DNA from: Sphingobium sp. CECT 9361 | GTDB taxonomy: Bacteria; Pseudomonadota; Alphaproteobacteria; Sphingomonadales; Sphingomonadaceae | DNA: 64,000 bases | Assembly (NCBI RefSeq): GCF_918741285.1 | Contig: NZ_CAKKNC010000016.1 | Coordinates: forward strand, 48,992 to 112,991 | Reading direction: 5' to 3' | Shown: one piece after another, positions 25,918 through 34,622 of the stretch | Position numbering within the stretch: the first letter of the stretch is position 1 | Layout: the number at the start of each line of letters is the position of its first letter | Notes under the pieces: model-generated | Told to the model about the DNA's origin: nothing | The model's input: the letters and a program-made list of their open reading frames with translations, nothing else | Database searches by the model: none | Made by a program: the position numbers and the translations under genes

Positions 25918-27360
25918 TCAGCAATGCCTGTGCAATCTCCGCCAGCCGATCACGATGCCCGTGGCGGACATGGCTAGACCTATGATCGACATGATCCAGA
26001 TCAGCAGATCACGCGCTGGGGCCGCTTGAAGCAACAGGTTCAAATCCCAGCGATGGAACAGATCGAACAGCCAGCGATAGGCGCGGCGTCTGCGATCAGC
26101 CTCGCCAAGCAGTTCGCCACTATTGGGGGCAATGTGAACCCAGGTTGCGGCGGGATCGTCAAACCTCATGCGCAGCACGGGCAACGCCACCTGCCCGCGC
26201 ACGGCATACCAATAAGCATCCGGCCGAGACAGCAGATCGACATGGGTGATTTGGGCGGAAGGCACTAGTTTGGCAGCATAGGCCAGAATTGCTGCACCAT
26301 CAGGGCGCAGCGGCGTGAGCGCCTTAGCGTCGAGCAAGCGCTCGTCGCCGCTGCCGCCTTGAATGCGGACGATTGCGCGCCCAGCGGCTGCACCGATGAG
26401 GACCCGGCGCGCATCGGGCACGCGCGCGGCGATCCCGCGAAGGTCAGGGATCGTCAGCGGCGCCCGCCCGGCATAATCATGCTGTGCATCGGTGCCGATC
26501 CCTTCGCTGGCGAACAGCCGCCATGGATCGACCGATAGCCATCCTGAAAAGATCCACAGGATCAGGAACATGCTGCCGACCAGGCCGGAAATATGATGCC
26601 ATTTCATCCAGCCATGATAGGGCGTCATGCGCCCCCCCTTATAGCGCCGCCTGCCCGGCCTAACTCGCATTAGGCCAATCCAGATCCCTGTCAGCGCCAC
26701 AAGGATGCACGGTCCCGAAGACCACATCACCACTTGCCGCCAGAGCGGCTGATCCTCGCGCAATGCACGTGGATAGAGCCAATGCGGCACCGATCCGAGC
26801 CAGTTCCAGAACCGCTCCTGCGCATTAGTGTCCAGCACGACAGCGCCAGTGGTGGACGAGACATAGAGGATGCGTCCGCCCGCGCCCGCGAGCTGCGCCT
26901 TCCACAAGGGGCGATGGGCGTCATAGCCCCCGGCGACAACCCATTGATCGCTCTGGATCGCGCTGATGTGCGCAACTTGCTCCCTGCCAAATGCGGACGC
27001 GATATGCGCTGCCTCAACCCGCGAGGCGTGCCTCGCAGCAGCACCCGTATCGGCCCAGATCGTGAGCGGTGCGCCATCCCACAGAGTGACGCGCCACACG
27101 GGCCGGTCGCCCCGCATCTCCAGCACAATTTGCCGCGCCTGCCCTGCTGGCTGAGCCAGTGCGGCACGCGCGGCGGCGCCCAATCGCCCCCACGCGATAG
27201 GGGGCAGCCCAGCCGCCCGCTCCTCATCAGCCAGTGAGGGGAACGGGACGTAGAGCATCACCAGCCCAGAAGCGAACCAGATGACGAAAAGCAGGCAAGT
27301 CGCAATGCCTATCCAGCGATGGATCAGATAGAGCCAGCGCTTGCCCCGGTGCCAGATCAT
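25918..27360 (-). CDS. PepSY-domain membrane protein (ferric siderophore reductase-like)
   Basis: A 480-residue protein of four transmembrane helices, beginning WLYLIHRWIGIATCLLFVIW and ending LLIWIMSIIGLAMSATGIVIGWRR, with PepSY loops between. In-helix histidines (LIHRWIG, WMKWHHISGLVG, LFDLFHRWDLN) resemble haem ligands of siderophore reductases. The ATG at 27360 lies 11 bases after the stop of the upstream TonB receptor gene, so the two are cotranscribed. Probably reduces iron from the compound taken up by that receptor. Confidence 0.8.
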   Translation of the reverse strand: MIWHRGKRWLYLIHRWIGIATCLLFVIWFASGLVMLYVPFPSLADEERAAGLPPIAWGRLGAAARAALAQPAGQARQIVLEMRGDRPVWRVTLWDGAPLTIWADTGAAARHASRVEAAHIASAFGREQVAHISAIQSDQWVVAGGYDAHRPLWKAQLAGAGGRILYVSSTTGAVVLDTNAQERFWNWLGSVPHWLYPRALREDQPLWRQVVMWSSGPCILVALTGIWIGLMRVRPGRRRYKGGRMTPYHGWMKWHHISGLVGSMFLILWIFSGWLSVDPWRLFASEGIGTDAQHDYAGRAPLTIPDLRGIAARVPDARRVLIGAAAGRAIVRIQGGSGDERLLDAKALTPLRPDGAAILAYAAKLVPSAQITHVDLLSRPDAYWYAVRGQVALPVLRMRFDDPAATWVHIAPNSGELLGEADRRRRAYRWLFDLFHRWDLNLLLQAAPARDLLIWIMSIIGLAMSATGIVIGWRRLHRHC

Positions 27361-27371
27361 GCTCGCGCCGA

Positions 27372-29552
27372 CTAGAATTTGGCGCGAACGGACACGTCGA
27401 ATGATTGCGGACGCCCCAAAATCCACTGCTCATTGCCATAGGTGCTGAAGGCATAAGCCTTGTCGAACAGGTTATAGATGCGCGCATCCAGCGCGAGATT
27501 GGGTGTGAAGGCATAGGAAGCGCCCAGATCGACAACGGTGTAGGCTGGCACACGGAATATGTTGGCATTGTCGGTAAAACGATGGCCCACATAACGCAGG
27601 TTAGCCCCTGTCGAGAAGCGCCCCCCGTCTGTCCAGCGCAATTCCAGATTGGCCGATGCTTGCGGTACGCCGGGTGGCGTCTTGTCCTTGAACCCTGTAA
27701 ATTCGTCAAAATTGGCATCGAGCACCGTGCCGTTGGCGGACAGGCCAAAGCCGCCGACCAGATCGAAATCGACGCTCGCTTCGATACCTTGCGATGAGCG
27801 CTGCCCAACTTGATCGATAGCCCCGCCCGGAACTGTCTGCGTGAAGAGGTTCTGTTTGACTAGACGATAGGCCGCCAGCGTGAAATTGCCGCGGCCATCC
27901 ATGAACAGCCCCTTCACGCCCGCCTCATATTGATAGCCATTGGCATAGGTAAGCTGGAACTGGGCAGCCGAGGTGGCGAAAGTGGTGAGCGTGCCGAGCG
28001 GATCGACAGCCGTTGCATATTGCGCATAGAGCGAGAGCGCTGCGCTCGGCTGATAGACCGCGCCCACGCGCCAGGTCGTGCTGCTCAACCTCTTGAACGA
28101 ATCGCTGCCGCCATTGAGCGCGGGCGCATCGCCGATGATCTGGGTGCCGCTGCCATTATACACCCAGTTCCAGCGTCCGACCTTATTCTCCTCATGCCGC
28201 AGGCCGCCAACCAGAGAGAGCTTGTCCGTCACCGCAAGGCGATCCTCGGCGAAGATTGCCCAGCTTGTGGTGCGCGTATGATAGCGCGGCAGCAACCCGA
28301 CCGTATCCAAAAACAGGCCGGGGTTGAAGCCAGTCAGCGGCACTTCATCCTGCTGAGCTACGGAATCGAACTGGTGGGAGTAGTTGAGTGTAACGCGGCT
28401 GACATCGGCGCCGATCAGCAGTTTGTTCTTCATGCCGCCAAACTTGTGATCGAAGGCGATGTGTCCTTGGCTGCCATATTGGTCGACATCATGAACGATG
28501 CCATAATTGTCGGCCCTGTAGATATGGCCGGGCGTTCCGACACCATTCCCGTTGGGACAATTGCCGTCACCTGCGATCCAACAATAGCTTTCAAGATTGC
28601 GCCACTTGCGGTTGCTCGACAGCCAATAGCTGGTGTTGGCGATCGATATGGCATCGTTGAGCGCCCAAGTAGCGGTCAACGCCAGGCGATTGTCCCGATA
28701 GCGCATGGTGGCATCGCCAACATTGTAATTTTCGTGGCGGATCGCCGTATCGAGCACACCGTTCACCAGCGGCGTACCGAAATATTTGCTCGGGTTGGCA
28801 TTGCCGAAATCATTGCGCAGCATGAGCGTAAACGTCTCGCTCGGCGCGAACCGCAGCGCGCCGGAAATCGCCAGATTGTCGCTCTCCCCACGGTCTACAA
28901 AGCCATCGGACTGGCGATAGCTCACATCGCTGCGAAAGGAGAGCGTTTGGCTGATCGGACCACCCACGCCCGCGGCAAGGCGCCAGCTATTCTGCGAGCC
29001 ATAGCCAGCTTCTGCATCGACCTCCATGTGTTCCGTATTGGGCGAACGCGGAATGATGTTGACCACGCCTCCCAGCGCACCCTGGCCGAACAGCACCGAC
29101 GCAGGGCCGCTCAACACCTCAATCCGCTCGATATTCCATGGGTCGGATGGGAAGGAAATGGAGCCATTATTGGGGAACAGGCGCACGCCATCATAGAGCT
29201 GCATAACCGATTCCTGACCATTGAACCCGCGCATCGCGAAGGAGAGTCCCGCATTGCCCGGATTGCCATTGTTGGTGACACCGGTGGCGCGCGAGACGGC
29301 ATCCACAATCGCCAGATCGCCCCGCGCCCGGACATCATTGCCCGTGATGACGCTCACCGTGGCGGGCGTTTCCAGCAACGTCATGCCAAGACGGCTCGCG
29401 GTAGAGCTTGGCTGCGTCAATGTACGCTCCCGCTGCGCCGTTACGATAATGGTCTCGCTGCTATCCTCCGCAGCAAAAAGGGGGGCAGGCAGCATTGCTG
29501 CCGTGGCAATGACGGAAATGCCGACCAAACGGCACGCAGTAGCTTGCTTCAC
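27372..29552 (-). CDS. TonB-dependent siderophore-type receptor
   Basis: A 726-residue receptor starting at GTG with GAGAGG nine bases upstream. A signal peptide ends in LFAAED, then TonB box-like ETIIVTAQRE and a plug with VITGNDVRARGD and VLSGPASVLFGQGALGG (about residues 140-160), characteristic of siderophore receptors. The C-terminus is FDVSVRAKF, a good barrel signal. It is followed closely by a PepSY reductase-like gene. A ferric-siderophore role is likely from family and partner. Confidence 0.85.
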   Translation of the reverse strand: MKQATACRLVGISVIATAAMLPAPLFAAEDSSETIIVTAQRERTLTQPSSTASRLGMTLLETPATVSVITGNDVRARGDLAIVDAVSRATGVTNNGNPGNAGLSFAMRGFNGQESVMQLYDGVRLFPNNGSISFPSDPWNIERIEVLSGPASVLFGQGALGGVVNIIPRSPNTEHMEVDAEAGYGSQNSWRLAAGVGGPISQTLSFRSDVSYRQSDGFVDRGESDNLAISGALRFAPSETFTLMLRNDFGNANPSKYFGTPLVNGVLDTAIRHENYNVGDATMRYRDNRLALTATWALNDAISIANTSYWLSSNRKWRNLESYCWIAGDGNCPNGNGVGTPGHIYRADNYGIVHDVDQYGSQGHIAFDHKFGGMKNKLLIGADVSRVTLNYSHQFDSVAQQDEVPLTGFNPGLFLDTVGLLPRYHTRTTSWAIFAEDRLAVTDKLSLVGGLRHEENKVGRWNWVYNGSGTQIIGDAPALNGGSDSFKRLSSTTWRVGAVYQPSAALSLYAQYATAVDPLGTLTTFATSAAQFQLTYANGYQYEAGVKGLFMDGRGNFTLAAYRLVKQNLFTQTVPGGAIDQVGQRSSQGIEASVDFDLVGGFGLSANGTVLDANFDEFTGFKDKTPPGVPQASANLELRWTDGGRFSTGANLRYVGHRFTDNANIFRVPAYTVVDLGASYAFTPNLALDARIYNLFDKAYAFSTYGNEQWILGRPQSFDVSVRAKF

Positions 29553-29852
29553 AGGCTCAAACCTCTCGATATGCTATGGGAAGTTCCCGCTTCCGGGGCC
29601 TGCTTGCGTAAAGAGCGAAGCCGCAACCAACCAAGCCATAACGTGTTAGTTACGGTTGTGAGACAATCGGCAACGGTAATGACGGATGTTACACCGGCGC
29701 CGAATGTGGCTACAGCGCGCGCATCAGTTCTGTTTTGGGACGGGATATTTCAAAAGCGAAAGCGCATGCGAATTTCAGTCGCTCGCGCAAATGAACGGGC
29801 AACCTAAATTGGTAACGACGCAGCGAGATCTGGCTGACACTGCCTATTCGGC
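29553..29852. other. Upstream region of the siderophore receptor gene
   Basis: About 300 bases without a supported gene, between the stop of the flavin reductase gene and the receptor start. It should contain the receptor promoter. I see no convincing Fur-type palindrome by eye. Confidence 0.45.
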
Positions 29853-30482
29853 TCAGCCCTCTGCTTTATTCCAGTCATCGAACACCGGACGTGTGAGCTG
29901 CAGCATATCCGTGCAGCGCGTATACCAGCCTGCGCCATGCATGCGCGCAATGAGCCCCATCGCTATCGTATCGATATGCAGGCGCTCGGGGTCGACCAGA
30001 TCGTCCCGCACATGGAATTTCACTACCTCGCCCAGCACGATCGTCGTTAATCCGACTTCGATGCTCTGGTGCAGCCGACATTCCATCGTGACCGGGGCGG
30101 AGGCTATGCGCGGTGGCACGATGAGCGTGGAGGCCACGGTTTCAAGATGCGCGGCTTCCAGCTCATCGAAGCCTGGTGGCGCGTCAATGCAGGTGAAATT
30201 CATCGCCTCGGCGTCGCTCTCGCTCACCAGATTCACAACGAATTCGCGAGTTTCCAAAATGTTGCGCGCGCTATCCTTATAGCTGCCGTCCGCGCGCCGC
30301 ATCAGCCCGATGGCCACCAGCGGCGGCTCCGCGCCCATCATGTTAAAGAAGCTATAGGGTGCTGCATTGCGCACGCCCTCTGGCGAGACCGTGGTCAACC
30401 ACGCGATTGGCCGCGGGGTGATGGCCGCAGCCATCAGCTTGTAGCGCTCAGCGCCGGTCAGCGCTGCAAAATCAAATTCCAT
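29853..30482 (-). CDS. Flavin reductase family protein (FMN-binding split barrel)
   Basis: A 209-residue protein with the family signature SPEGVRNAAPYSFFNMMGAEPP near residues 33-54 and the later FVVNLVSE. Members bind FMN and either supply reduced flavin to monooxygenases or act directly. It begins four bases after the nitrilase stop, so they form a two-gene operon. No flavin-dependent two-component monooxygenase is nearby, so the partner is unclear. Confidence 0.8.
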   Translation of the reverse strand: MEFDFAALTGAERYKLMAAAITPRPIAWLTTVSPEGVRNAAPYSFFNMMGAEPPLVAIGLMRRADGSYKDSARNILETREFVVNLVSESDAEAMNFTCIDAPPGFDELEAAHLETVASTLIVPPRIASAPVTMECRLHQSIEVGLTTIVLGEVVKFHVRDDLVDPERLHIDTIAMGLIARMHGAGWYTRCTDMLQLTRPVFDDWNKAEG

Positions 30483-30486
30483 AACC

Positions 30487-31425
30487 TCAATTTTCTCCGG
30501 TCAGACGCACCGCGCGCTTGGGCGCAACATCTACAGTGAGATTGAAGATATCGGGCCGGGAATAATGGCCGGTCACGTCAAAATCATATTTGCCACGGAT
30601 GACCTCGGCCTGATCGATTGTGGCGTAAAGGATCGTCTCGCCTGAAAAGTCCGGCCCGGCCAGCACTTCACCCAGCGGCCCCACGATCATGCTGCCGCCG
30701 CGCAGCAGCACCGTGTCAGGATCATCGCCGAGCGCACAATCATAATCGGCGGGATAAGCCCCGCGCGTGATGTGCTGGCAAGCCGACAAAACGAAACAGC
30801 GCCCTTCCAGCGCGACGTGTCTCATCGTGCTAGCCCAAGCATCGCGATCGTCCGCAGTTGGCGCGCAATAGAGCGTGATGCCCTGATCATACATCGCCAT
30901 GCGCAGCATGGGCATGTAGTTTTCCCAGCAAATTACAGCACCGATCCGGCCTAGCGGTGTCTCGATCACCGGCATGGTCGAACCATCACCAAAGCCCCAG
31001 ATGAGGCGCTCGGACCCGGTCGGCATCAGCTTGCGATGCTTCGCAATAAGGCCGTTTTCTCCATCGAGGAACAAAGCCGTGCAATAGACAGTGCCGCCAT
31101 CCCGCTCGATCACGCCGACCACGACGAAGGCCCCTGTTTCGGCGCACGCGTCAACCAAGGCGGACACTTCGGGTCCCTCCAGCGCAATGGCTGCCTCATG
31201 ATAGCGACGATAATCCTCCCGCCCTTCAGGACGACGCATTCCCACAGGCGCGCCAAAAGACGCACCTTTGGGATAGCCACCAAGAAAAGCCTCTGGAAAT
31301 ACGATCAGTTTGGCGCCCTTGCCCGCCGCCTCGCGGATGAGGTCCGCCGCTTTCAACGCCGATGCCATTGAATCAGTGGGTAACGACGCAGCCTGAACGA
31401 CCGCTGCGGTGAAAATCTCTGGCAT
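30487..31425 (-). CDS. Nitrilase
   Basis: A 312-residue carbon-nitrogen hydrolase with the full catalytic triad: Glu in FPEAFLGGYPKG (about residue 45), Lys in KHRKLMPTGSERLIWG (about 130) and Cys in AVICWENYMPM (about 162). The CWENYMP form is characteristic of true nitrilases (nitrile to acid plus ammonia) rather than amidases. The ATG at 31425 is preferred to an upstream GTG-type start. It diverges from gentisate dioxygenase across a 112-base region, which suggests that the acid product could enter the aromatic pathway; that is inference. Confidence 0.82.
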   Translation of the reverse strand: MPEIFTAAVVQAASLPTDSMASALKAADLIREAAGKGAKLIVFPEAFLGGYPKGASFGAPVGMRRPEGREDYRRYHEAAIALEGPEVSALVDACAETGAFVVVGVIERDGGTVYCTALFLDGENGLIAKHRKLMPTGSERLIWGFGDGSTMPVIETPLGRIGAVICWENYMPMLRMAMYDQGITLYCAPTADDRDAWASTMRHVALEGRCFVLSACQHITRGAYPADYDCALGDDPDTVLLRGGSMIVGPLGEVLAGPDFSGETILYATIDQAEVIRGKYDFDVTGHYSRPDIFNLTVDVAPKRAVRLTGEN

Positions 31426-31537
31426 GGCTATCCTCGCGCCGAATGGCTGCTGGCATCGGCCAGCGTGCAAACACTATAATTCCAATTGACTCCGGCGCAA
31501 CTTATTTTAAGCTTATAGTAATCCGCAGGAGACAACC
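31426..31537. promoter_or_regulatory. Divergent promoter region, nitrilase / gentisate dioxygenase
   Basis: A 112-base gap. A CTATAA (31474-31479) and TTATAG (31513-31518) form an inverted pair; read leftwards the first gives TATAGT, a possible -10 for the nitrilase gene. A TTGACT lies at 31486-31491 on the plus strand. AGGAGA precedes the dioxygenase ATG. The MarR protein encoded at 34094 is a candidate regulator. Confidence 0.4.
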
Positions 31538-32680
31538 ATGTCTGAAACCAGCTTCGATCTATATCGTGAAGATATGCTCGGCCGCGCCAACGTGGTCGAT
31601 ACACCCGAACGACTGGCCTATTATCGGCGCCTATCCGAGCTTGGGACAGGCGCGCTTTGGACGGTCGCGAATAAGATCGAGCCGTGGCAGCCCGCTTCAA
31701 CCAGCGTGCCAATGCTCTGGCGCTATCGCGATTTGCGTGAAGATGTGCTTCGGGCACTCGATCTCGTCACCCCTGAAGAAGCGGGTCGGCGGGTAATCTA
31801 TCTGGAAAATCCTGGCCGGAGCGATGTAGTGGCCGCGGTCGGCTGGCTTTATTCGGGCTTGCAAGTGATGAAGCCCGGCGAATGCGCCTCATCCCACCGG
31901 CATAGCGCCTCGGCCTTGCGGTTCATCATGGAGGGTCAAGGTGCCTTCACAAATGTGGATGGACAGAAAATGACGTTGGGCGCGAATGATTTCGTGCTCA
32001 CACCCAATGGCACATGGCATGAGCATGGCGTGGCTGAAGATGGAACCATATGCATCTGGCAGGATGGCCTGGACATCCCATTGATGAATGCGCTCGAAGC
32101 CAATTTCTACGAGGTTCACCCGGATCTCAATCAGGCGGTCAGTTATCCTGTCGACGCATCGGTGGCGACCTGGGCAAATGCAGGCCTGCGTCCCTGGGGA
32201 TCGACATGGGACAAGCGCTATTCTCCGCTACTCAAATATGAATGGGCGCCCACCTATGAGGCGCTTAACAAATATGCTCGCGTAACCGATGGATCGCCTT
32301 TCGATGGCGTGCTCATGGAATATGTGAACCCGGATACGGGTGGCGCGGTGATGTCTACAATTGGCGCACATATGCAGATGCTGCGGCCCGGCGAGCACAC
32401 CAAGGCGCACCGCCAGACGGGCAGCTTCGTCTATCAATGCTGCAAGGGCAAGGGCTGGTCGATCATTAACGGGCAGCGGTTCGACTGGCAGGAACGTGAC
32501 ATTTTCGTCGTTCCGGCCTGGATGTATCACGAACATGCCAATGCATCGGACAGCGATGATGCGTGCCTGTTTGCTTTCCACGATCTGCCCGTGATGCGCG
32601 CCCTCGGGCTCTACCGCGAGGAAGCCTTTGGGGACAATGGCGGTCACCAGCCAATCCTATCCAAGCGATCAAACCCATAA
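31538..32680 (+). CDS. Gentisate 1,2-dioxygenase
   Basis: A 380-residue double-cupin protein. The N-terminal cupin carries the iron-site SSHRHSASALRFIMEG (about residues 118-133) with a later WHEHG. The C-terminal cupin has KAHRQTGSFVYQ and MYHEHANAS, matching gentisate dioxygenase layout. It opens the ring of gentisate to maleylpyruvate using Fe(II) and oxygen. AGGAGA lies six bases before the ATG. The ring-fission hydrolase gene follows 22 bases downstream, and a salicylyl-CoA hydroxylase faces it, so the pathway salicylate to gentisate to central metabolism is coherent here. Confidence 0.9.
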   Translation: MSETSFDLYREDMLGRANVVDTPERLAYYRRLSELGTGALWTVANKIEPWQPASTSVPMLWRYRDLREDVLRALDLVTPEEAGRRVIYLENPGRSDVVAAVGWLYSGLQVMKPGECASSHRHSASALRFIMEGQGAFTNVDGQKMTLGANDFVLTPNGTWHEHGVAEDGTICIWQDGLDIPLMNALEANFYEVHPDLNQAVSYPVDASVATWANAGLRPWGSTWDKRYSPLLKYEWAPTYEALNKYARVTDGSPFDGVLMEYVNPDTGGAVMSTIGAHMQMLRPGEHTKAHRQTGSFVYQCCKGKGWSIINGQRFDWQERDIFVVPAWMYHEHANASDSDDACLFAFHDLPVMRALGLYREEAFGDNGGHQPILSKRSNP

Positions 32681-32702
32681 TTCAGCGAACCAAGGAAATG
32701 CA

Positions 32703-33614
32703 ATGCAACTAGTCACCTATCGCGCATCGGTCGAAGCCGAAGCGCGCCTCGGCGCGATCATTAACGATCTCGTGCTCGATCTTGCCCGTTTCGGCGAAAC
32801 GCGTGGGGTCAATCTCCCCTCGACCATGCTGGAGTTTATCGATCTTGGTCCGACAGCGGTGAGCGCCGTCACCGCGCTGATCAGCAGCGCAAAGGGCGTG
32901 TTCCCCATCGGCAGTGCAGTGCCGCTCAGCAACGTAAAACTGCTCGCGCCGATCCCGCGTCCGCGCAAGAATATCTTTGGAATTGGGCTCAATTATACTG
33001 AGCATGTCGCTGAGAGTGCCAAGTCGCTGGACACATCAGCCGAACTGCCGCGCCAGCCGGTGATCTTCTCCAAGCCGCCAACCAGTGTAATCGGCCCGGA
33101 CGAGCCAATCCTGCACAATGCGGAAATCACGAAACAGCTCGATTGGGAAGTCGAGCTGGCAGCGATCATTGGTACGCGAGCCAAGGGTGTCTCACGCGAC
33201 AAAGCGCTCAACTACGTGTTTGGCTATACGGTCTGCATCGACATGAGCGCGCGCGATTGCCGACGCGCCGGCCAATGGATCTACTCCAAGGGACAGGACA
33301 GCTTCTGCCCTATGGGTCCAGTGGTGGTCACGGCCGATGAAATTCCCGATCCCCAGACGCTCGATCTGTGGCTGACCGTTAATGGAGTAGAGAAGCAGCG
33401 TAGCAACACCGCATTCATGCTCTTCAAGGTGGATGAGCTGATTGCCGATATCAGCAAGGGCATCACGCTGGAGCCCGGCGACATCATTGCTACAGGCACC
33501 CCCGCTGGGGTCGGCGCGGGCCGTGATCCCCAGGAGTGGGTCTGGCCCGGCGACACGATCATTGCCTGTGTTGAGGGCATCGGCACGCTGCGTCACCCAG
33601 TGGTAGCCGCGTAA
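32703..33614 (+). CDS. Fumarylacetoacetate-hydrolase-family protein, likely fumarylpyruvate or maleylpyruvate hydrolase
   Basis: A 303-residue FAH-family enzyme. The start ATG at 32703 has AAGGA upstream; an in-frame earlier ATG lies inside the dioxygenase gene. Key pieces are FGIGLNYTEHVAES, the metal-binding DWEVELAAIIG, YTVCIDMSARD and the C-terminal GDIIATGTPAGVG. Directly after gentisate dioxygenase it should split the ring-fission product into pyruvate and a C4 acid. No maleylpyruvate isomerase gene is present nearby, so it may act on maleylpyruvate directly or rely on an isomerase elsewhere. Confidence 0.85.
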   Translation: MQLVTYRASVEAEARLGAIINDLVLDLARFGETRGVNLPSTMLEFIDLGPTAVSAVTALISSAKGVFPIGSAVPLSNVKLLAPIPRPRKNIFGIGLNYTEHVAESAKSLDTSAELPRQPVIFSKPPTSVIGPDEPILHNAEITKQLDWEVELAAIIGTRAKGVSRDKALNYVFGYTVCIDMSARDCRRAGQWIYSKGQDSFCPMGPVVVTADEIPDPQTLDLWLTVNGVEKQRSNTAFMLFKVDELIADISKGITLEPGDIIATGTPAGVGAGRDPQEWVWPGDTIIACVEGIGTLRHPVVAA

Positions 33615-33638
33615 AAGTCACTTAAACCGAAGGATTGT

Positions 33639-33675
33639 ACAGCCGGGGTGGTCCCAGAACCACTCCGGCTGTTTT
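33639..33675. terminator. Bidirectional terminator between hydrolase and thioesterase genes
   Basis: ACAGCCGGGGTGG pairs with CCACTCCGGCTGT (13 positions, one mismatch), followed by TTTT, between convergent genes. Confidence 0.85.
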
Positions 33676-34091
33676 CACATGTCGGGGACCAGAACTCCCA
33701 CCATGCGAGCGCGAATGTCTTCTGGCCAAGGCTCTGACGTCTGCGTCTCGAGGTTCATGCACACGAGAGTCCCGGTGGCCCGCAGCCTGTCCTGCCCCGT
33801 TGCGGCAAACACCGCTGAATAGGTGCAACTGCTGCGACCTACTCGTTCGGGTGTGAGCGAGATTGTCAGGTCTTCGCCCAGAGTGCTTGGCGCAATGAAC
33901 TCGGCCGAAAGCTGTACAGTTGGCACCCCCAAGCCACGGTCCGTGTGCATCGAACGGAAGTCCACGCCAAGCTCCAGCGCGAACCAATCCTCAACTGCAG
34001 CATTCAGCATCTCGAAATAGCGTGGGTAGAAGACAATGCTGGCACCATCTATATGCGCAAAGCGAACCTTTGTGATTGTTTCGAACGGCAT
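33675..34091 (-). CDS. Hotdog-fold acyl-CoA thioesterase (4-hydroxybenzoyl-CoA thioesterase type)
   Basis: A 138-residue hotdog-fold protein with RFAHIDGASIVFYPRYFEML in the first 30 residues, which carries the Asp usually used by 4-hydroxybenzoyl-CoA thioesterases, and FIAPSTLGEDLTI later. It starts two bases after the MarR stop. In context it probably hydrolyses gentisyl-CoA, made by the neighbouring salicylyl-CoA 5-hydroxylase, to gentisate. The fold is clear; the substrate is inferred. Confidence 0.8.
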   Translation of the reverse strand: MPFETITKVRFAHIDGASIVFYPRYFEMLNAAVEDWFALELGVDFRSMHTDRGLGVPTVQLSAEFIAPSTLGEDLTISLTPERVGRSSCTYSAVFAATGQDRLRATGTLVCMNLETQTSEPWPEDIRARMVGVLVPDM

Positions 34092-34093
34092 AG

Positions 34094-34576
34094 TCAGCGC
34101 TTCCCTCCTAAAGCGCCACGCACATCACCAAGCATGCGCGCCAACTCTTCCTTTTGTGTGGCCGGAACTTCGGCAAACAGTTCTGATATCCAGCGATGGT
34201 GCGCCTCTGCCAGCTCAAGAAAATGCTTGCGGCCCATTGGCGTAAGGGAGACGATCGCCGATCGCGCATCCAGCGGGTTGATTTGTGAAACGATCAGCCC
34301 GCGCTCTTGCAAATGCCGCACGACGACCGTCACATTGCCGTTGGACACTAACAGATCGCGGGAGAGCGCGCTCATGCGCAAACCTTCCGGCGCTCGGTAT
34401 AAAGCCGCCAGAACATCGAAGCGCGGTAAGGTCGTGTCAAACTGATCCTCAAACCGGCGGCGCAACTGCTTTTCGCCAATTTTGGCACAAGCAAGCAAAC
34501 GAACCCACATGCGCAATTCCGGGGTGCCCGCACCAACTGGCACCCCTTCTTCGCTCGACTTATCAAATAACGCCAT
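34094..34576 (-). CDS. MarR family transcriptional regulator
   Basis: A 160-residue MarR protein (ATG 34576; a start at 34594 is possible). The winged helix covers MSALSRDLLVSNGNVTVVVRHL and the wing NPLDARSAIVSLT. It lies between the salicylyl-CoA hydroxylase and thioesterase genes in the same leftward unit. It probably represses the salicylyl-CoA/gentisate genes and is relieved by an aromatic acid or CoA thioester. A candidate operator lies just upstream. Confidence 0.85.
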   Translation of the reverse strand: MALFDKSSEEGVPVGAGTPELRMWVRLLACAKIGEKQLRRRFEDQFDTTLPRFDVLAALYRAPEGLRMSALSRDLLVSNGNVTVVVRHLQERGLIVSQINPLDARSAIVSLTPMGRKHFLELAEAHHRWISELFAEVPATQKEELARMLGDVRGALGGKR

Positions 34577-34590
34577 CGCGAAATCCTGTA

Positions 34591-34616
34591 TCAAATCGCC
34601 ATATCACTGTATTTGA
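34591..34616 (-). promoter_or_regulatory. Candidate MarR operator
   Basis: TCAAAT-N14-ATTTGA is a perfect inverted pair in the 46-base gap before the MarR gene, extended by flanking TATCAAAT and ATTTGACA. The location suits autoregulation. Binding is inferred. Confidence 0.4.
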
Positions 34617-34622
34617 CACCGC

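Noticed and set aside
27930..29807. 625-residue open frame on the plus strand
   Set aside because: It is antisense to the TonB siderophore receptor, with low-complexity Ile/Ala/Arg-rich translation and no domain. GC-rich codon bias of the real gene keeps this frame open.
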